A DNA stretch of 64,000 nucleotides from Haematobia irritans (GCF_050003625.1 NC_134397.1:70406669-70470668), one strand, 5' to 3'. Shown: positions 44,011 through 55,789, numbered from the stretch's first letter. Numbers and translations are program-made. The notes: generated from the letters alone by a model not told the origin.

Positions 44011-46054
44011 TAATTTACACATTTATATTTATACTATATTAATTTTTTTTTTTTTAAATGAAACTCCGAAATGTGCGTTATTAAAGATTTATAGTCAGTA
44101 ACAGTGCTTGATATAAACGAAATTGACTGATTTTTGGATAAAATATTATTTTTTATTGCAAAAATAACAATCTTGTAATAAAAAACTGTTTTTGTACAAA
44201 ACTTTAAAATTTGGAAGGAATTCAAAAACTAACAAAAGAAGAACGTGGAGTCGAGTATAAACATACATACATAATTTTATAATATAAACATAAATTTATT
44301 TAGGAGTGAACAGTTTTTTACTAGCATTTAACACCATCGCTCTAAAATTCCTTTTATTTTTCTTTAATAATTCATTTTAAAGAAAATAAACTTTTTAAAT
44401 TGTTTTAGCTGTAAAACTCGAACTTAATGCCCGCTTTTATATTTGATGGTGTCCGTCAACTCCTCGTGGACTACTTTTTAATAAAGAGGAACTAAAGTTT
44501 GTTTTTTTACATTTTACTGTGTAATTTTTCACTATTTCCTCCTTATTTCATTTTACTGTCCCAACTCTAAAAAGAGTATAGTGCCCTTTCGTTATTTTTA
44601 TGAAGACCCCTGATTTCTTTTAACGAACCAAGAAAAAAATTGTGCCTATAATGCCAAAATGATAAACAAAACACATGTCCACACATACATAAAATGCTGC
44701 TCTCAAGGCGAAAACATAAGCTGTTTGTTTTTCAAATGTCTATTCTCTTGGTTCAAAATGTATATTCTCTTTATTCAAATTAAATAATATTTAGACTTAA
44801 ACATATCAAATTTTTGGCCTTATCATAAAACAGTTTTCCGAAACAACATACAAGCGGTTTCACAGAAATTGTTCTCTTTTGACTCTTTTGCTGTGTTATA
44901 TTGATATCTTTCGTCAACTCTCCCGGTTTCCATCTCTATTTCTCTCTATACTCTCTCTGTCGCTTTGAATAAAATATCACAACATATGTATGTTTAGTCG
45001 AAATTTGTAAATTTTTATATGTTTGTATTCACACATATGATTTTTATGAAACATTCATGCCCCAAACATAATATATTCTAACATATTAACATAGATGTCC
45101 CAAACATTTAGTGTTAGTTCAGGAACATTACATGTTCGCACTTAAATATATTGTGGTTTAAAGTCGAGCCCGAAACACATTTTGTTTACATCGGAACATA
45201 TGAAAAACATATTTTTCTAACAGTGTAGGAGTACAATTAATAGTGTAGTCAAGTGTGCCAAATTTGGTTGAAACCGGTTCAGATTTAGATATAGCTCCCT
45301 TATATATCGTTCGCCCGATTTACACTCATATGACCACAGTGGCCAATCTTTTACTCCGATTTAATTGTCATTTTGCACAGGGAGTAGAATTAGCATCGTA
45401 GCTATGCGTGCCAAATTTGGTTGAAATCGGTTCAGATTTAGATATAGCTCCCATATATAGCTTTCGACCGATTTACGCTCATATGACCACAGAGGCCAAC
45501 TTTTTGCTTTGATTTAGTTGAAATTTTGCACGGGGAGTAGAATTAGCATTGTTGCTATGCGTGCCAAATTTGGTTGAAATCGGTTCAGATTTAGATGTAA
45601 CTCCCATATATATGTTTTTCTGATTTGAACAAAAATGGTCAAAATACCAACATTTTCCTTGTAAAATCGCCACTGCTTAGTCGAAAATTTGTAAAAATGA
45701 CTCTAATTTTCCTAAACTCTTAATACATATATATCGAGCGATAAATCATAAATAAACTTTGGTGAAGTTTCCTTAGAATTGATTCAGATTTAAATGTTTC
45801 CCATATTTTTTTACTAAAATTGTGTTCCACCCTAGTGCATTAGCCGACTTAAATTTTGAGTCTATAGATTTTGTAGAAGTCTATCAAATTCTGTCCAGAT
45901 CGAGTGATATTTAAATGTGTGTATTTTGGACAAACCTTTATATAGCCCCCAACACATTTAACGGATGTGATATGGTATCGAAAATTTAGATCTACAAAGT
46001 GGTGCAGGGTATAATATAGTCGGCCCCGCCTGACTTTAGACTTTCCTTACTTGT

Positions 46055-47539
46055 TTATTTATTAATTAATTTATTTATTTATTAATTTTTCATTTAATGT
46101 CTTAAATATGATATTTGATATTTTAAATATGCAGTTTGTATTTAATCTTAAAATGTTATATTTTATTGTTAGATGTCAGTTACACATCGAACTTCAAATT
46201 TTAAATAGACACTTTTATCTCTTTAATTGTAATTTAGACCGTACCTATAATATGTGTACAATAAAATTTATTTTGTAAATTAATTAATTGGAACTTCTCG
46301 AGCATTTTGAAGACGAACTGAGTATTTCAAATTGTACAAATACTCACTGTAGTACCATTGTACATTTTAGAATTGTAATCTAACAGATTTAGAACAATTG
46401 TACCAACTTTTATATCCCTGTCGTCAACTGTTAGCACAATCCAAGTAATTGGATTTTGGAGGACAGTCTTAAGGATAACTTTCTTCGCAATCCATCTATG
46501 CATTCAATTTTAATACCCGAATATTATCAATCACTTGTTTAATTAGAATTTGTTGTTGTTGTACTTGTTTAAATGAAACAGTTAAATTTTTCATCATTCA
46601 TCCGTTTTTAAATTCAACTACAATTTTAATTCGGCAAAAAGTGTTACTATTTTCCTACGCATATATGGCCCTTCACAACTATAAATTTTCCCGTCTTGGG
46701 TTTAGTGGTGCACTTAAATTCAAATGTCATTTATGCGTGCACTTTACGGGTAAATGTAATTGCTGCAAAAACCACGCCTCGAACGCATAAATAAGGCAAA
46801 ATGTAGCATTATTCTGTTCATTTATATGTGTCAGTGTATCTTGGTCGAAGATTGCGGTCGGCCATAAGCAAATATCGGTTAAGTCAAGCCAAGATAATGT
46901 AGAATGGTCCATTTTACTACCATCGAATATTGGCTATTAAGACAGCAGTTACTGCTGCTGCTACTGCTGTTGTTGAGGTTGCTTGCTTTCAATCTTACAA
47001 CACGCATGCGCTTTGACAAATTGTACAAATACATGAGATACGGACGAACTCAATATTTTGCACATTTTTATTATTTCATAGTGCTACCTACCAACAACAG
47101 CCATACACCCTCGGCATAATCGCTACTAAAACCTCTTAGGAGTCTGTTCTTCTGCTGTTGTTGTTGGTATTCTTGTTTGATGTCACTTGTAGACCCCAAA
47201 GACCAGAGTCCAGGTTGCTGTTGTTACTTTGCGAGATGTTGATATTTACAGGCAATGCGACAATGTTGCATAAGTCGTTATGGGGTGTTATGAGTGGTGT
47301 TTGCTACGATATAATCTCAGAATATTGTATTACGAACGAAAGAGGGTTAGAGGTAGTTTATTGGCTTCAAATAAATATTGGAATATTAACCAAGGCTAAA
47401 TTTTGTTAGAAGTATGTATTGGTTTGCGGTCTTTCGCTCCTGCAAAATTCGAATCGGAAAACGATTTATATCAAATCAATATCAACGTACATAGTCCATT
47501 TTCGAAGCAGATTTTAGGTCAAGAACTCCATTATAAAAT
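46055..47539. other. Unique stretch with a decayed family A head fragment
   Basis: Bases 46415-46495 (CCAAGTAATTGGATTTTGGA, CGCAATCCATC) are a worn family A head. Around 46940-46985 and 47150-47230 there are CTGCTG/TTGTTG simple repeats. No gene is called; the rest may be host sequence. Confidence 0.45.
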
Positions 47540-48427
47540 CCCAGAAAAAATATTTGGAAGTTCTTCTAAAGGCACAACTTTAAAAGTATTTCCAAAAATG
47601 TCCTCCCAAAGAAGTTCTTTATTTTAGCTGCACAGCCACCGTGGTGCAATGGTTAGCATGCCCGCCTTGCATACACAAGGTCGTGGGATCGATTCCTGCT
47701 TCGACCGAACACCAAAAAGTTTTTCAGCGGTGGATTATCCCACCTCAGTAATGCTGGTGACATTTCTGAGGGTTTCAAAGCTTCTCTAAGTGGTTTCACT
47801 GCAATGTGGAACGCCGTTCGGACTCGGCTATAAAAAGGAGGTCCCTTATCATTGAGCTTAACATGGAATCGGGCAGCACTCAGTGATAAGAGAGAAGTTC
47901 ACCAATGTGGTATCACAATGGACTGAATAGTCTAAGTGAGCCTGATACATCGGGCTGCCACATAACCTAACCTAACCTAACCTAGCTGCACAGGAAGTTC
48001 TTTTAATTCAATTTTTTATAACTCGCTTTTTTCATATTTTTAATGGAAAATTTATAATTTTTTGTTTCAAATAGGTTAAAAATAGATTAAGAATTAACAA
48101 AAATGGTAAAAATTGTTTAAATTTAAATTCTAGAAAAATTGTGAATTTTTGAAAATATGTGTTGCCAAACGCTTCACCCAAGCGTAAGAATGCATTAAAA
48201 CTCATTAAAAAATTATTTATTTGACAAAATTTCTTAATTCACATCCAAAACACTGAATTCGCATCACACCTTAAGAAGTGGTGCAAATGCAACGGCTGTT
48301 AAAATGATGGACATCCGTCCTATGACAAGCCCATGTTAAATTCATCGCTTTTGCGCCAATTTTGCACCACTTCCGGATCCAAAAAGAACATTTTCACTAC
48401 TTTTTTGACGACGCTTTTTTTGCTGGG
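47540..48427 (+). mobile_element. MITE E, copy 4, interrupted by a SINE
   Basis: CCCAGAAAAAATATTTGGAA to GACGCTTTTTTTGCTGGG. The SINE at 47635-47982 is inserted into the segment TTATTTTAACTACCTAGG of the intact E3 copy. Without it the element is about 530 bp. Confidence 0.82.
47635..47982 (+). mobile_element. tRNA-derived SINE, full length with target duplication
   Basis: Head GCCACCGTGGTGCAATGG (A-box) and GGTCGTGGGATCGATTCC (B-box, one base off), body with CACCAAAAAGTTTTTCAGCG, AATGTGGAACGCCGTTCGG and CTATAAAAAGGAGGTCCC, and the LINE-like tail with (CCTAA)n. Flanked by TAGCTGCACA at 47625-47634 and 47983-47992. About 348 bp. Confidence 0.93.
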
Positions 48428-48514
48428 ATGTCTTGTACGATTTTGACAGACAAACCGATTTATTTAATCGTTTTTCAATTACTCTGATGTAGAAGATATC
48501 TAATATATATTATA

Positions 48515-48579
48515 TTGCCAAAGTTTCGGTCAGGATAAGTCGTATGTATCCTACACCATGAATTGCGTACAAAGTTCTA
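48515..48579 (+). mobile_element. Degenerate Helentron-like head
   Basis: TTGCCAAAGTTTCGGTCAGG and TATCCTACACCATGAATTGC follow the family A head with many changes. It is cut by MITE K2 at TTC|TA. Confidence 0.5.
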
Positions 48580-48910
48580 CACATAAAAAAAAATACGTGC
48601 TTAAACTAACGCTAAATTTAACTTATTTTTGTTGCGAAAAAAATATTTGTTTGTAGTTAAATTTTAATATTTTTTCGAAATTTTCCACACCTTAATGAAT
48701 TCTTACTTTTCTTAAGTATGTCTTAAACATTTTATGAACTAAACATTGGTATAAAAATCAATGACCGTGCACATAAGTTCAATATAAACTAAAGCAAACG
48801 AATTTTCCTACGATTCTCAAATATAGAAAAAATAAATTGCTGTATGGTTAAAATGGTCATCATTTGGCGCCAACGATTTTTTCTACTTTTAGTTAATTTT
48901 TTCTTCTGTG
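48580..48910 (+). mobile_element. MITE K, copy 2
   Basis: 331 bp from CACATAAAAAAAAATACGTG to TTTTTTCTTCTGTG. The left flank ends in TA; the right flank reads ATAA. The copy at 15338 matches its left two thirds. Confidence 0.65.
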
Positions 48911-48913
48911 ATA

Positions 48914-49304
48914 ATTCTCGCTGCCTGATAGGCGATTTTGCAAAAACTATTGGCGCGAAGCATAATGACTACTGAATGAGCTGTCATGATGCGGAGGAAA
49001 AGGAATCAATTAAACACCTGTTGTGTGAATGTCCTGCATTTTGTGTAAGGCGTAAGCAAGTTTTAGGGGCATATAGCTTACGATTACTGGCGTACCTGGA
49101 AAACGTTAACTTAAGCAGTCTGCTTATGTTTTTGGAACAATCGGGTTGGTTCAACAGAAGAAAAAAATCGAGAAGCTTCAGCGGTTAAAAGTGGAAGTGC
49201 CCATATGTAATAGGTTCTTTAGTTAATGTGGTATCACAATGGACTCAATAGTCTAAGTGAGCCCGAAATTTAATCGGGCTGTCACTTTAACCTAACTTAA
49301 CCTA
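48914..49304 (+). pseudogene. Non-LTR retrotransposon 3' end with zinc-knuckle motif
   Basis: The frame contains SCHDAEEKESIKHLLCECP and AFCVRRKQVLGAYSLRLLAY, the cysteine/histidine motif after RNase H, and ends with EQSGWFNRRKKSRSFSG and a TAA. The 3' UTR (AATGTGGTATCACAATGGAC, GAGCCCGAAATTTAATCGGG) ends in AACCTAACTTAACCTA. This 3' end matches the SINE tail for about 70 bases. It is heavily 5'-truncated, as usual for LINEs. Confidence 0.85.
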
Positions 49305-49552
49305 GGGTATAATTTCGTGAACAACAGTTAAAAAGTACAATAGAGCATTCATTTTTTTCTAGTTTTAACAAGGCTTTGTGGAAATCTCTCTTTTGAGTCG
49401 GATCGGATGAAATTTACCCTTTAGAAAAATATATTAATTTTAGAAAATTTTAACTAAATTTTTATGAAAGCCGATGTCACGCCGATTTCACACAAGTAAA
49501 TAATTTTCTTTAAGAATTATTTTTCATAGATTCGGCTATAGATCGATTAGAA

Positions 49553-49898
49553 GGGAGCCACCGTGGTGCAATGGTTAGCATGCCCGCCTTGCATACACAA
49601 GGTCGTGGGTTCGATTCCTGCTACGACCGAACACCAAAAAGTTTTTCAGCGGTGGATTATCCCACCTCAGTAATGCTGGTGACATTTCTGAGGGTTTCAA
49701 AGCTTCTCTAAGTGGTTTCACTGGAATGTGGAACGCCGTTCGGACTCGGCTATAAAAAGGAGGTCCCTTGTCATTGAGCTTAACATGGAATCGGGCAGCA
49801 CTCAGTGATAAGAGAGAAGTTCACCAATGTGGTATCACAATGGACTGAATAGTCTAAGTGAGCCTGATCATCGGGCTGCCACATAACCTAACCTAACC
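49553..49898 (+). mobile_element. tRNA-derived SINE, full length with 14-bp target duplication
   Basis: Nearly identical to the copy at 47635. A-box TGGTGCAATGG, B-box GGGTTCGATTCC (perfect), tail (CCTAA)n. Flanked by TAGATCGATTAGAA at 49539-49552 and 49899-49912. The best-preserved copy here and probably the youngest. Confidence 0.95.
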
Positions 49899-49912
49899 TA
49901 GATCGATTAGAA

Positions 49913-50224
49913 AACATAGATATGATGTTTTTTCTTTTATTTTTATTTCCAATATTTCGGTTGACTTCGTCAAAAGCGTTTTCAAGGATTTGTTCTGCTG
50001 TGCACAGCTTCACGCTCTGTTTTACACTGTGAAGCTCCGTCGGATCCGGAAGAGGCTCCGGAAATCAAATCTGTGTATCGATTTATATGGTGCCTATATG
50101 CAATACCATCTGACCAGTATTAATACAAACTATTTGTGCCAGTTTCAAACCAATATCTTGTTTTTTTTTTTTTTTTTTTTTTTGCAGTAAGCGAGACGGA
50201 CGGACGAGCATGGGGGTATAATAA
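49913..50224. other. Gene-free stretch with T-run and a Helentron tail relic
   Basis: A long T-run lies at 50162-50183. GAGACGGACGGACGAGCATG followed by GGGGGTATAATAAATGAC at 50200-50228 is a decayed Helentron-like tail. Nothing else was recognised. Confidence 0.45.
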
Positions 50225-51583
50225 ATGACTCAGATAGTATAATAAAATAAAATGTTGACTAAATTTTCTATAGAAATAAAATTTTGACAAAATTTTCTAT
50301 AGAAATAAAATTTTGACAAATTTTCTATAGAAATAAAATCTTGGCAAATTTTGTATAGTAATAAAATTTTGACAAAATTTTCTATAGTAATTAAATTTTG
50401 ACAACATTTTCTATAGTAATAAAATTTTGACAACATTTTCTATAGAAATAAAATTTTGGTAGATTATTTTTGGGGATCGACTATATATAACTATAGACCG
50501 ATATGGACCAATTTTGGCATGGTTATTAGCGGCCATATTCGAGCGCAATGTACTAAATGTCACCACGTACCAAATTTCATCCGGGTCGGATGAATTTTGC
50601 TCCTCCAATAGCTCCGGAGGTCAAATCTGGGGATCGGTTTAAATGGGGGTTGTATATAATTAAGACCGGTATGGAAATGGTTGGTAGAGACTATATACTA
50701 ACACCACGTACCAAATTTCTACAGATCGGGTGAATTTTGCTCTTCCAAGGGGCTCCGGAGGTCAAATCTAGGGATCGGTTTATATGGGGGCTACATATAA
50801 TTATGGACCGATATGGACCAATTCCTGCATGGTTGTCAGAGACCATATACTAACACCACGTACCAAATTTCAACCGAATCGGATGAATTTTGCTCATCCA
50901 TGAAGTTCCGGAGGTCAAATCTGGGGATCGGTTTATATGAGGGCTATATATAATTATGGATCGATGTGAACCTAAGTTTGCATGGTTGTTAGAGACTATA
51001 TACTTACACCATGTACCAAATTTCAGCCGGATCGGATGAAATTTGCTTCTCTTAAAGGCTCCGCAAGCCAAATCTGGGGATCGGTTTATATAGGGGCTAT
51101 ATATAATTATGGACCGATTTTTGCATAGTTATTAGAGACCATATACTTACACCATGTACAAAATTTCAGCCGGATCGGTTGAAATTTGCTTCTCTTAGAG
51201 GCTCCGCAAGCCAACTCTGGGGATCGGTTTACATGGGGGCTATATATAATTATGGATCGATTTGGACAAATTTTTGTATGGTTGTGAGAGACCATATATT
51301 AACACCATGTGCCAAATCAACCGGATCGGATGAATTTTGTTACTCCAAGAGGCTTCTCAAGCCAAATCTGAGTGTCTGTTTATATGGGGGCTATACGTAA
51401 AAGTGGACCGATATGGCCCATTTGCAATACCATCCGACCTACATCAATAACAACTACTTGTGTCAAGTTTCAAGTCGATAGCTTGTTTCGTTCGGAAGTT
51501 AGCGTGATTTCAACAGACGGACGGAGATGTTTAGATCGACTTAGAATTTCACCACGACTCACCTCCTATGGTGGATGTATAAA
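50225..51583 (+). mobile_element. Helentron-like family A, copy A5
   Basis: It lacks the head but has a 28-bp repeat block (50250-50465), about six monomers, and a tail with TTTCAAGTCGATAGCTTGTT, CGTTCGGAAGTTAGCGTGAT and ACAGACGGACGGAGATG. The microsatellite core is contracted and the hairpin is worn (CACCTCCTATGGTGGATGTATA). Monomers become tail-type in order, as in A2. Confidence 0.8.
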
Positions 51584-52743
51584 AATTTATTTAAATAAAG
51601 GAAATATATATAATATGGAGGACATAGAGCAGCCAGTTTGCGCTCTGTTTATGTATGTGTACATAAACACTAGTGTAACACTTCATGAAAAGTATATGAA
51701 TCTGTAGATGTGGTGGTGGCCATTTTTCGAATATCCCTATTCAGTTATAATGGCATACATTTTTCTTTATTGATCACTTATTTATAGAATAGAAAATTTT
51801 TCTCTTAATATCAAAACAACGTCTCTTATTGTGAAAGCCATTTAATACCTCTTTTATACATCTCAACTCAAATCCCCAATGCTATATGGCTTGCGAACTC
51901 CTACAGTGTTACTACTTGGGCATCCGACAAGACCATAACAAATAATTTCCCATAGATCGTCCTGATTTGTCGACGCACAAAATCAACATCACGCACCGCA
52001 AACGTTTACTCTTCTCATGCAGGCTGCTTACGATTTAATGCACATTCGAATTTCATATCTTCAAGATAAAATGTGGTGGCGTCGTTGGTATTTTCGTATG
52101 AAATGGATTTTCGCTGTTAGTCATTGGTTTAAAATAACTAACAAATAAAAATTATTATTGATGTGCCTTATATTGATAAGAGAACTCTGTTTCGAGGTTT
52201 TTTTTCGTACATTTATATATTTTTTGTTTAGATTATTTATGTGACGATTTAATAAAAATCTAAACAAGTCACCAACAATTTGATTGCGTAGTCCAGCAAT
52301 TCGGTGGCTGGTAAAAGAGTTTTACTGTAGCCTAGCAAATATCTAAAATAAGCCAATAAATAATGTTTGTTTTGAGACCGAAATGTTACATTTCAAATTT
52401 ATTGACACAAAAGTCGAAAATTTTAATGAAAATATAATGCTGTAGATTTTTTCAATGATGTTTTCTTTGATAGTTTCGCATTGATATTGATATCCGCTGT
52501 GGAAATAATGTCCACCGAGTCATTGGCAATGCGAATAACTATAAAATTACAAATAAAATTATTTACACTATGCAATAATAGATTGTGTTAATCAAACCTA
52601 TGATAAATATATCTAAATTTTATTATGTACTATATAAAAACAAAAACAAGAAATATTATACTACACCTAGATACTAGGTTAGTTGCTATAGTCGAATTTG
52701 TAACCAATTGAAATTGCAAAATTAGTTATGGTAGTTATTTATC
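51584..52743. other. Unique AT-rich stretch, no gene seen
   Basis: No recognisable repeat and no frame with convincing coding features. It may be host sequence. Confidence 0.45.
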
Positions 52744-53218
52744 TTAACCCTGCTATTATGTTGGGGTCATTTGATGACCGAAATTTTATTTAGCATCGCC
52801 GCATTTTTTACTGGTGCAATATAATTAAAAATTCTTACTACTCAGTGCATGATTTTTTAAATTATGTGCTAAAAGTTATAGTGATCCTTTGCGATCGTAT
52901 AAAGTTATTTACTGGTTCTTTCCAAAATCGTATAGTAATCAGTAATTGTTTTAGATGCTTTAGTGTCAAATATAAATGGTGGCAGAACATATTATTTTCT
53001 AAATTTATTATTTATGTACTACAATGTTTATTTACGCGACTATAATGTTTGAGAGGACAAATGAGTTAACATGAAATTGATAAATTCTTGAGTGTCCTTG
53101 AAGATGCAGCAAGTGGTGATGGTGATCCTAATTTTGTAGTTGAAGAAGAATGTTTATCTTCAGAACAATCAATTTCTACTGGTATAGAACAAAAGATCAT
53201 CGGCCGTAACTAATGACA
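52744..53218 (+). mobile_element. piggyBac-like element, 5' end only
   Basis: TTAA at 52744-52747 is followed by CCCTGCTATTATGTTGGGGT and the inverted motif GGTCATTTGATGACC, as expected for a piggyBac target site, terminal repeat and subterminal repeat. About 320 bp later a frame reads EIDKFLSVLEDAASGDGDPN and FVVEEECLSSEQSIST, an acidic stretch like the N-terminus of piggyBac transposases, before a TAA at 53215. The rest is absent; family C' sequence starts at 53228. Confidence 0.55.
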
Positions 53219-53227
53219 CTGAATTAG

Positions 53228-53703
53228 TATACCCTTCACCACTACTGTGGTACAGGGTATAATATTAAGTGTGTGCATTTGTATGTAACGCCAAGAAGGA
53301 AATGTCTCATCGTTTAGTATACCGATCGTCTTAGAATTAAATTCTAAGTCGATTTGTGTGTGCAAAGTATAGGTCGCAATTTTAGTCCGATCGTCCTCAA
53401 ATTTTGCATAGGGTGGTTTTTTGGAACAGAGATAATCGCTATTGATTTTGGAAAAAATAGATTCAGATTTATATATAGCTGCCATATATATTTATCCCCG
53501 ATCTGGTCATAGTTGGCGTGTTTATCAATCGATTTTCTTCAAATTCCGTACATCAGAATATTTTATGAGTCTCGAAAAACTTGCAAAATATCAGCCAAAT
53601 CGGTTCAGATTTAGATATAGCTCCCATATATATCTTTCGTCCGATTTAGACTCATATGACCACAGAGGCCAAAGTTTACTACCGATTTTCGTGAAATTTT
53701 GCA
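53228..53703 (-). mobile_element. Family C' hairpin end (C5)
   Basis: TATACCCTTCACCACTACTG and TGGTACAGGGTATAAT form the hairpin. Two monomers follow before a MITE P end at 53704. The GTCY microsatellite is absent; instead ATCGTCTTAGAATTAAATTC is present. The arm matches the head of C4 (TAGTAGTGAAGGGTATA at about 60451), so C4 and C5 represent one subfamily. Confidence 0.65.
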
Positions 53704-53806
53704 TACACTCAAAAAAAAGTTAACTCTCTATTTCACTAAAGCCAATTTAACTTTATTTTAGTTCATGGAATTATTATGTTTGGAGAAAGTTTCCTTTACG
53801 CCAATA
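53704..53806 (+). mobile_element. MITE P fragment
   Basis: ACACTCAAAAAAAAGTTAAC, CTATTTCACTAAAGCC and TTATGTTTGGAGAAAGTTTC match, in reverse, 62886-62998. It is cut by the hairpin of A7. Confidence 0.55.
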
Positions 53807-53808
53807 AT

Positions 53809-55766
53809 TATACCCTCCATCATAGGATGGGGGTATATTAACTTTGTCATTCCGTTTGTAACACATCGAAATACTGCTCTAAGACGCCATAAAGTATATA
53901 TATTCTGGGTCGTGGTGAAATTCTGAGTCGATCTAAGCATGTCCGTCCGTCTGTCCGTCCGTCCGTCCGTCTTTTGAAATCACGCTAACTTCCGAACGAA
54001 ACAAGCTATCGACTTGAAACTTGGCACAAGTAGTTGCTATCGATGTAGGTCGGACGGTATTGAAAATGGGCCATATCGGTCCACTTTTACGTATAGCCCC
54101 CATATAAAAGAACCCTCAGATTTGGCTTGTGGAGCCTCTAACAGAAGCATATTTCATCCGATCCGGCTGAAATTTGGTATATGGTGTTGGTATATGGTCT
54201 CTAACAACCATGCAGCAATTGGTCCACATCGGTCCATAATTACATATATCCCCCATATAAACCGATCCCCAGATTTGGCTTGCGGAGCCTCAAAGAGAAG
54301 CAAATTTCATCCGATCCGGCTGAAATTTGGTACACGATGTTGGTATATGGTCTCTAACAACCAAGCAAAAATTGGTCCACATCGTTCCATAATTATATAT
54401 AGACCCCATATAAACCGATCTCCAGATTTGGCTTGCGAAGCCTCAAAGAGGAGCAAATTGCATCCGATCCGGCTGAAATTTGGTACATGATATTGGTATA
54501 TGGTCTCTAACAACCATGCAAAAATTGGTCCACATCGGTCTATAATTATATATGGCGTCCATATAAACCGATCCCCAGATTTGGGTTGCGGAGCCTCAAA
54601 GAGAAGCAAATATCATCTGATCCGCCTGAAATTTGGTACATGATATTGGTATATGGTCTCTAACAACCATGCAAAAATTGGTCCACATCGGTTCATAATT
54701 ATATATAACCCCCATATAAACCGATCCCCAGATTTGGCTTGCGAAGTCTCCAAGAGAAGCAAATTTCATCCAATCCGGTTGTAATTTGGAACATGGTGTT
54801 AGTATATGATCTTTAACAACCGTGCCAGAATTGGTCCATATTGGTCCATAATTATATATAGCCCCCATATAAAACATTCTCCAGATTTGACCTCCGGAGC
54901 CTCTTGGAGGAGCAAAATTCATCCGATCCGGTTCAAATTAGGCACGTGGTGTTTGTATATGGTCGCTAACAACCATACCAAAATTGGTCCAATGACACAA
55001 AAATTGGTCCATATCGGTTCATAATCATGGTTGCCACTAGAGCCAAAAATAATCTACCAAAATTTTATTTCTATAGAAAATTTTGTCAAAATTTTATTTC
55101 TATAGAAAATTTTGTCAAAATTTTATTTCTAGAGAAAATTTTGTTAACATTTTATTCGGTTCATAATAAAATTTTCATCATTGTCAAAATTTTATTTCTA
55201 TAGAAAATTTTGTCAAAATTTTATTTCTATAGAAAATTTTGTCAAAATTTTATTCGGTTCATAATCATGGTTGCCACCCGAGCCAAAAATAATCTACCAA
55301 TATTTTATTTCTATAGGAAATTTTGTCAAAAGTTTAATTCTATAGAAAATTTTGTTAAAATTTTATTTCTGTAGAAATTTTTGTCAAAATTTTCTTTCTA
55401 TAGAAAATTTTGTCAACATTTTTATTTCTATAGAAAATTTTGTGAAAATTTTATTTCTATAGAAAATTTTGTTAAAATTTCATTTCTGTAGAAAAATTTG
55501 TCAAAATTTTATGTCTACTTTGTCAAACTGAATTATATACGTATTGGATCGATCTTTTTTGATTTAATATATATCACGTATGGACTTACATACAGTTTAG
55601 AAGATGGTGTTAGGAGGTTTTAAGATATCTTGCCATCGGCAAGCGTTACCGCAACTTAAGTAATTCGATTGTGGATGGCAGTGTTTAGATGAAGTTTCTA
55701 AGCAATCCATGATGGAGGGTACATAAGCTTCGGCCTGGCCGAACTTACGGCCGTATATACTTGTTT
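53809..55766 (-). mobile_element. Helentron-like family A, copy A7: full-length reference
   Basis: Hairpin TATACCCTCCATCATAGGAT / GGGGGTATA at 53809-53837, the core AAAGTATATATATTCTGGGT, a GTCCGTCCGTCTGTCCGTCC microsatellite near 53941-53972, about six monomers, a doubled 28-bp repeat block (55040-55535) and the head ending in ACTTACGGCCGTATATACTT. It is 1958 bp with both ends, the best model of the family here. The 158-, 100- and 108-residue frames are minisatellite artefacts. Confidence 0.9.
55015..55540 (-). repeat. 28-bp minisatellite, duplicated block
   Basis: Two blocks of TTATTTCTATAGAAAATTTT repeats, each introduced by GGTTCATAATCATGGTTGCC and GAGCCAAAAATAATCTACCA (at 55015 and 55255). 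The introduction was copied together with the repeats, so the whole module was duplicated. Confidence 0.85.
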
Positions 55767-55789
55767 TTTGCGTACGTTAGTTAAATTAA

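Larger units (their letters stand above)
43414..45225 (+). mobile_element. Element M, copy 2
   Basis: 1812 bp, CACCCTCAAAAAAAATCGCT to CATATTTTTCTAACAGTG, flanked by TA at 43412-43413 and 45226-45227. Removing it restores TTGCACTAGGAGTACAATTA of the C monomer. Differences from M1 are a few substitutions, longer T-runs near 43990 and 44045, and a small indel near 44415, so both moved recently. Confidence 0.92.
42651..46054 (-). mobile_element. Helentron-like family C, copy C2 with two insertions
   Basis: Left end TATACCCTGCACCACACTGT and GTCCGTCTGTCCGTCTG; right end GTGGTGCAGGGTATAATATA, GTCGGCCCCGCC and CCTTACTTGTTT. Inside, at TA sites, are a 231-bp Tc1-like MITE (43094-43324) and element M2 (43414-45225). 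Without them it is about 1.35 kb. The head/hairpin match here is TGTGGTGCAGGGTATA against GTGGTGCAGGGTATA. Confidence 0.88.

Noticed and set aside
46904..47119. Leucine-rich signal peptide gene
   Set aside because: The leucine run comes from CTGCTG/CTACTG simple repeats, and the frame shows no other coding features.
47960..47985. Interstitial telomere repeat
   Set aside because: The CCTAA units occur only at the 3' ends of LINE and SINE copies.
49553..49625. Functional tRNA gene at the SINE head
   Set aside because: It is followed by the conserved SINE body and tail, flanked by a target duplication, and present in many diverged copies.
54014..54490. 158-residue plus-strand gene
   Set aside because: It is the reverse reading of the A7 minisatellite and overlaps a frame on the other strand with the same cause.
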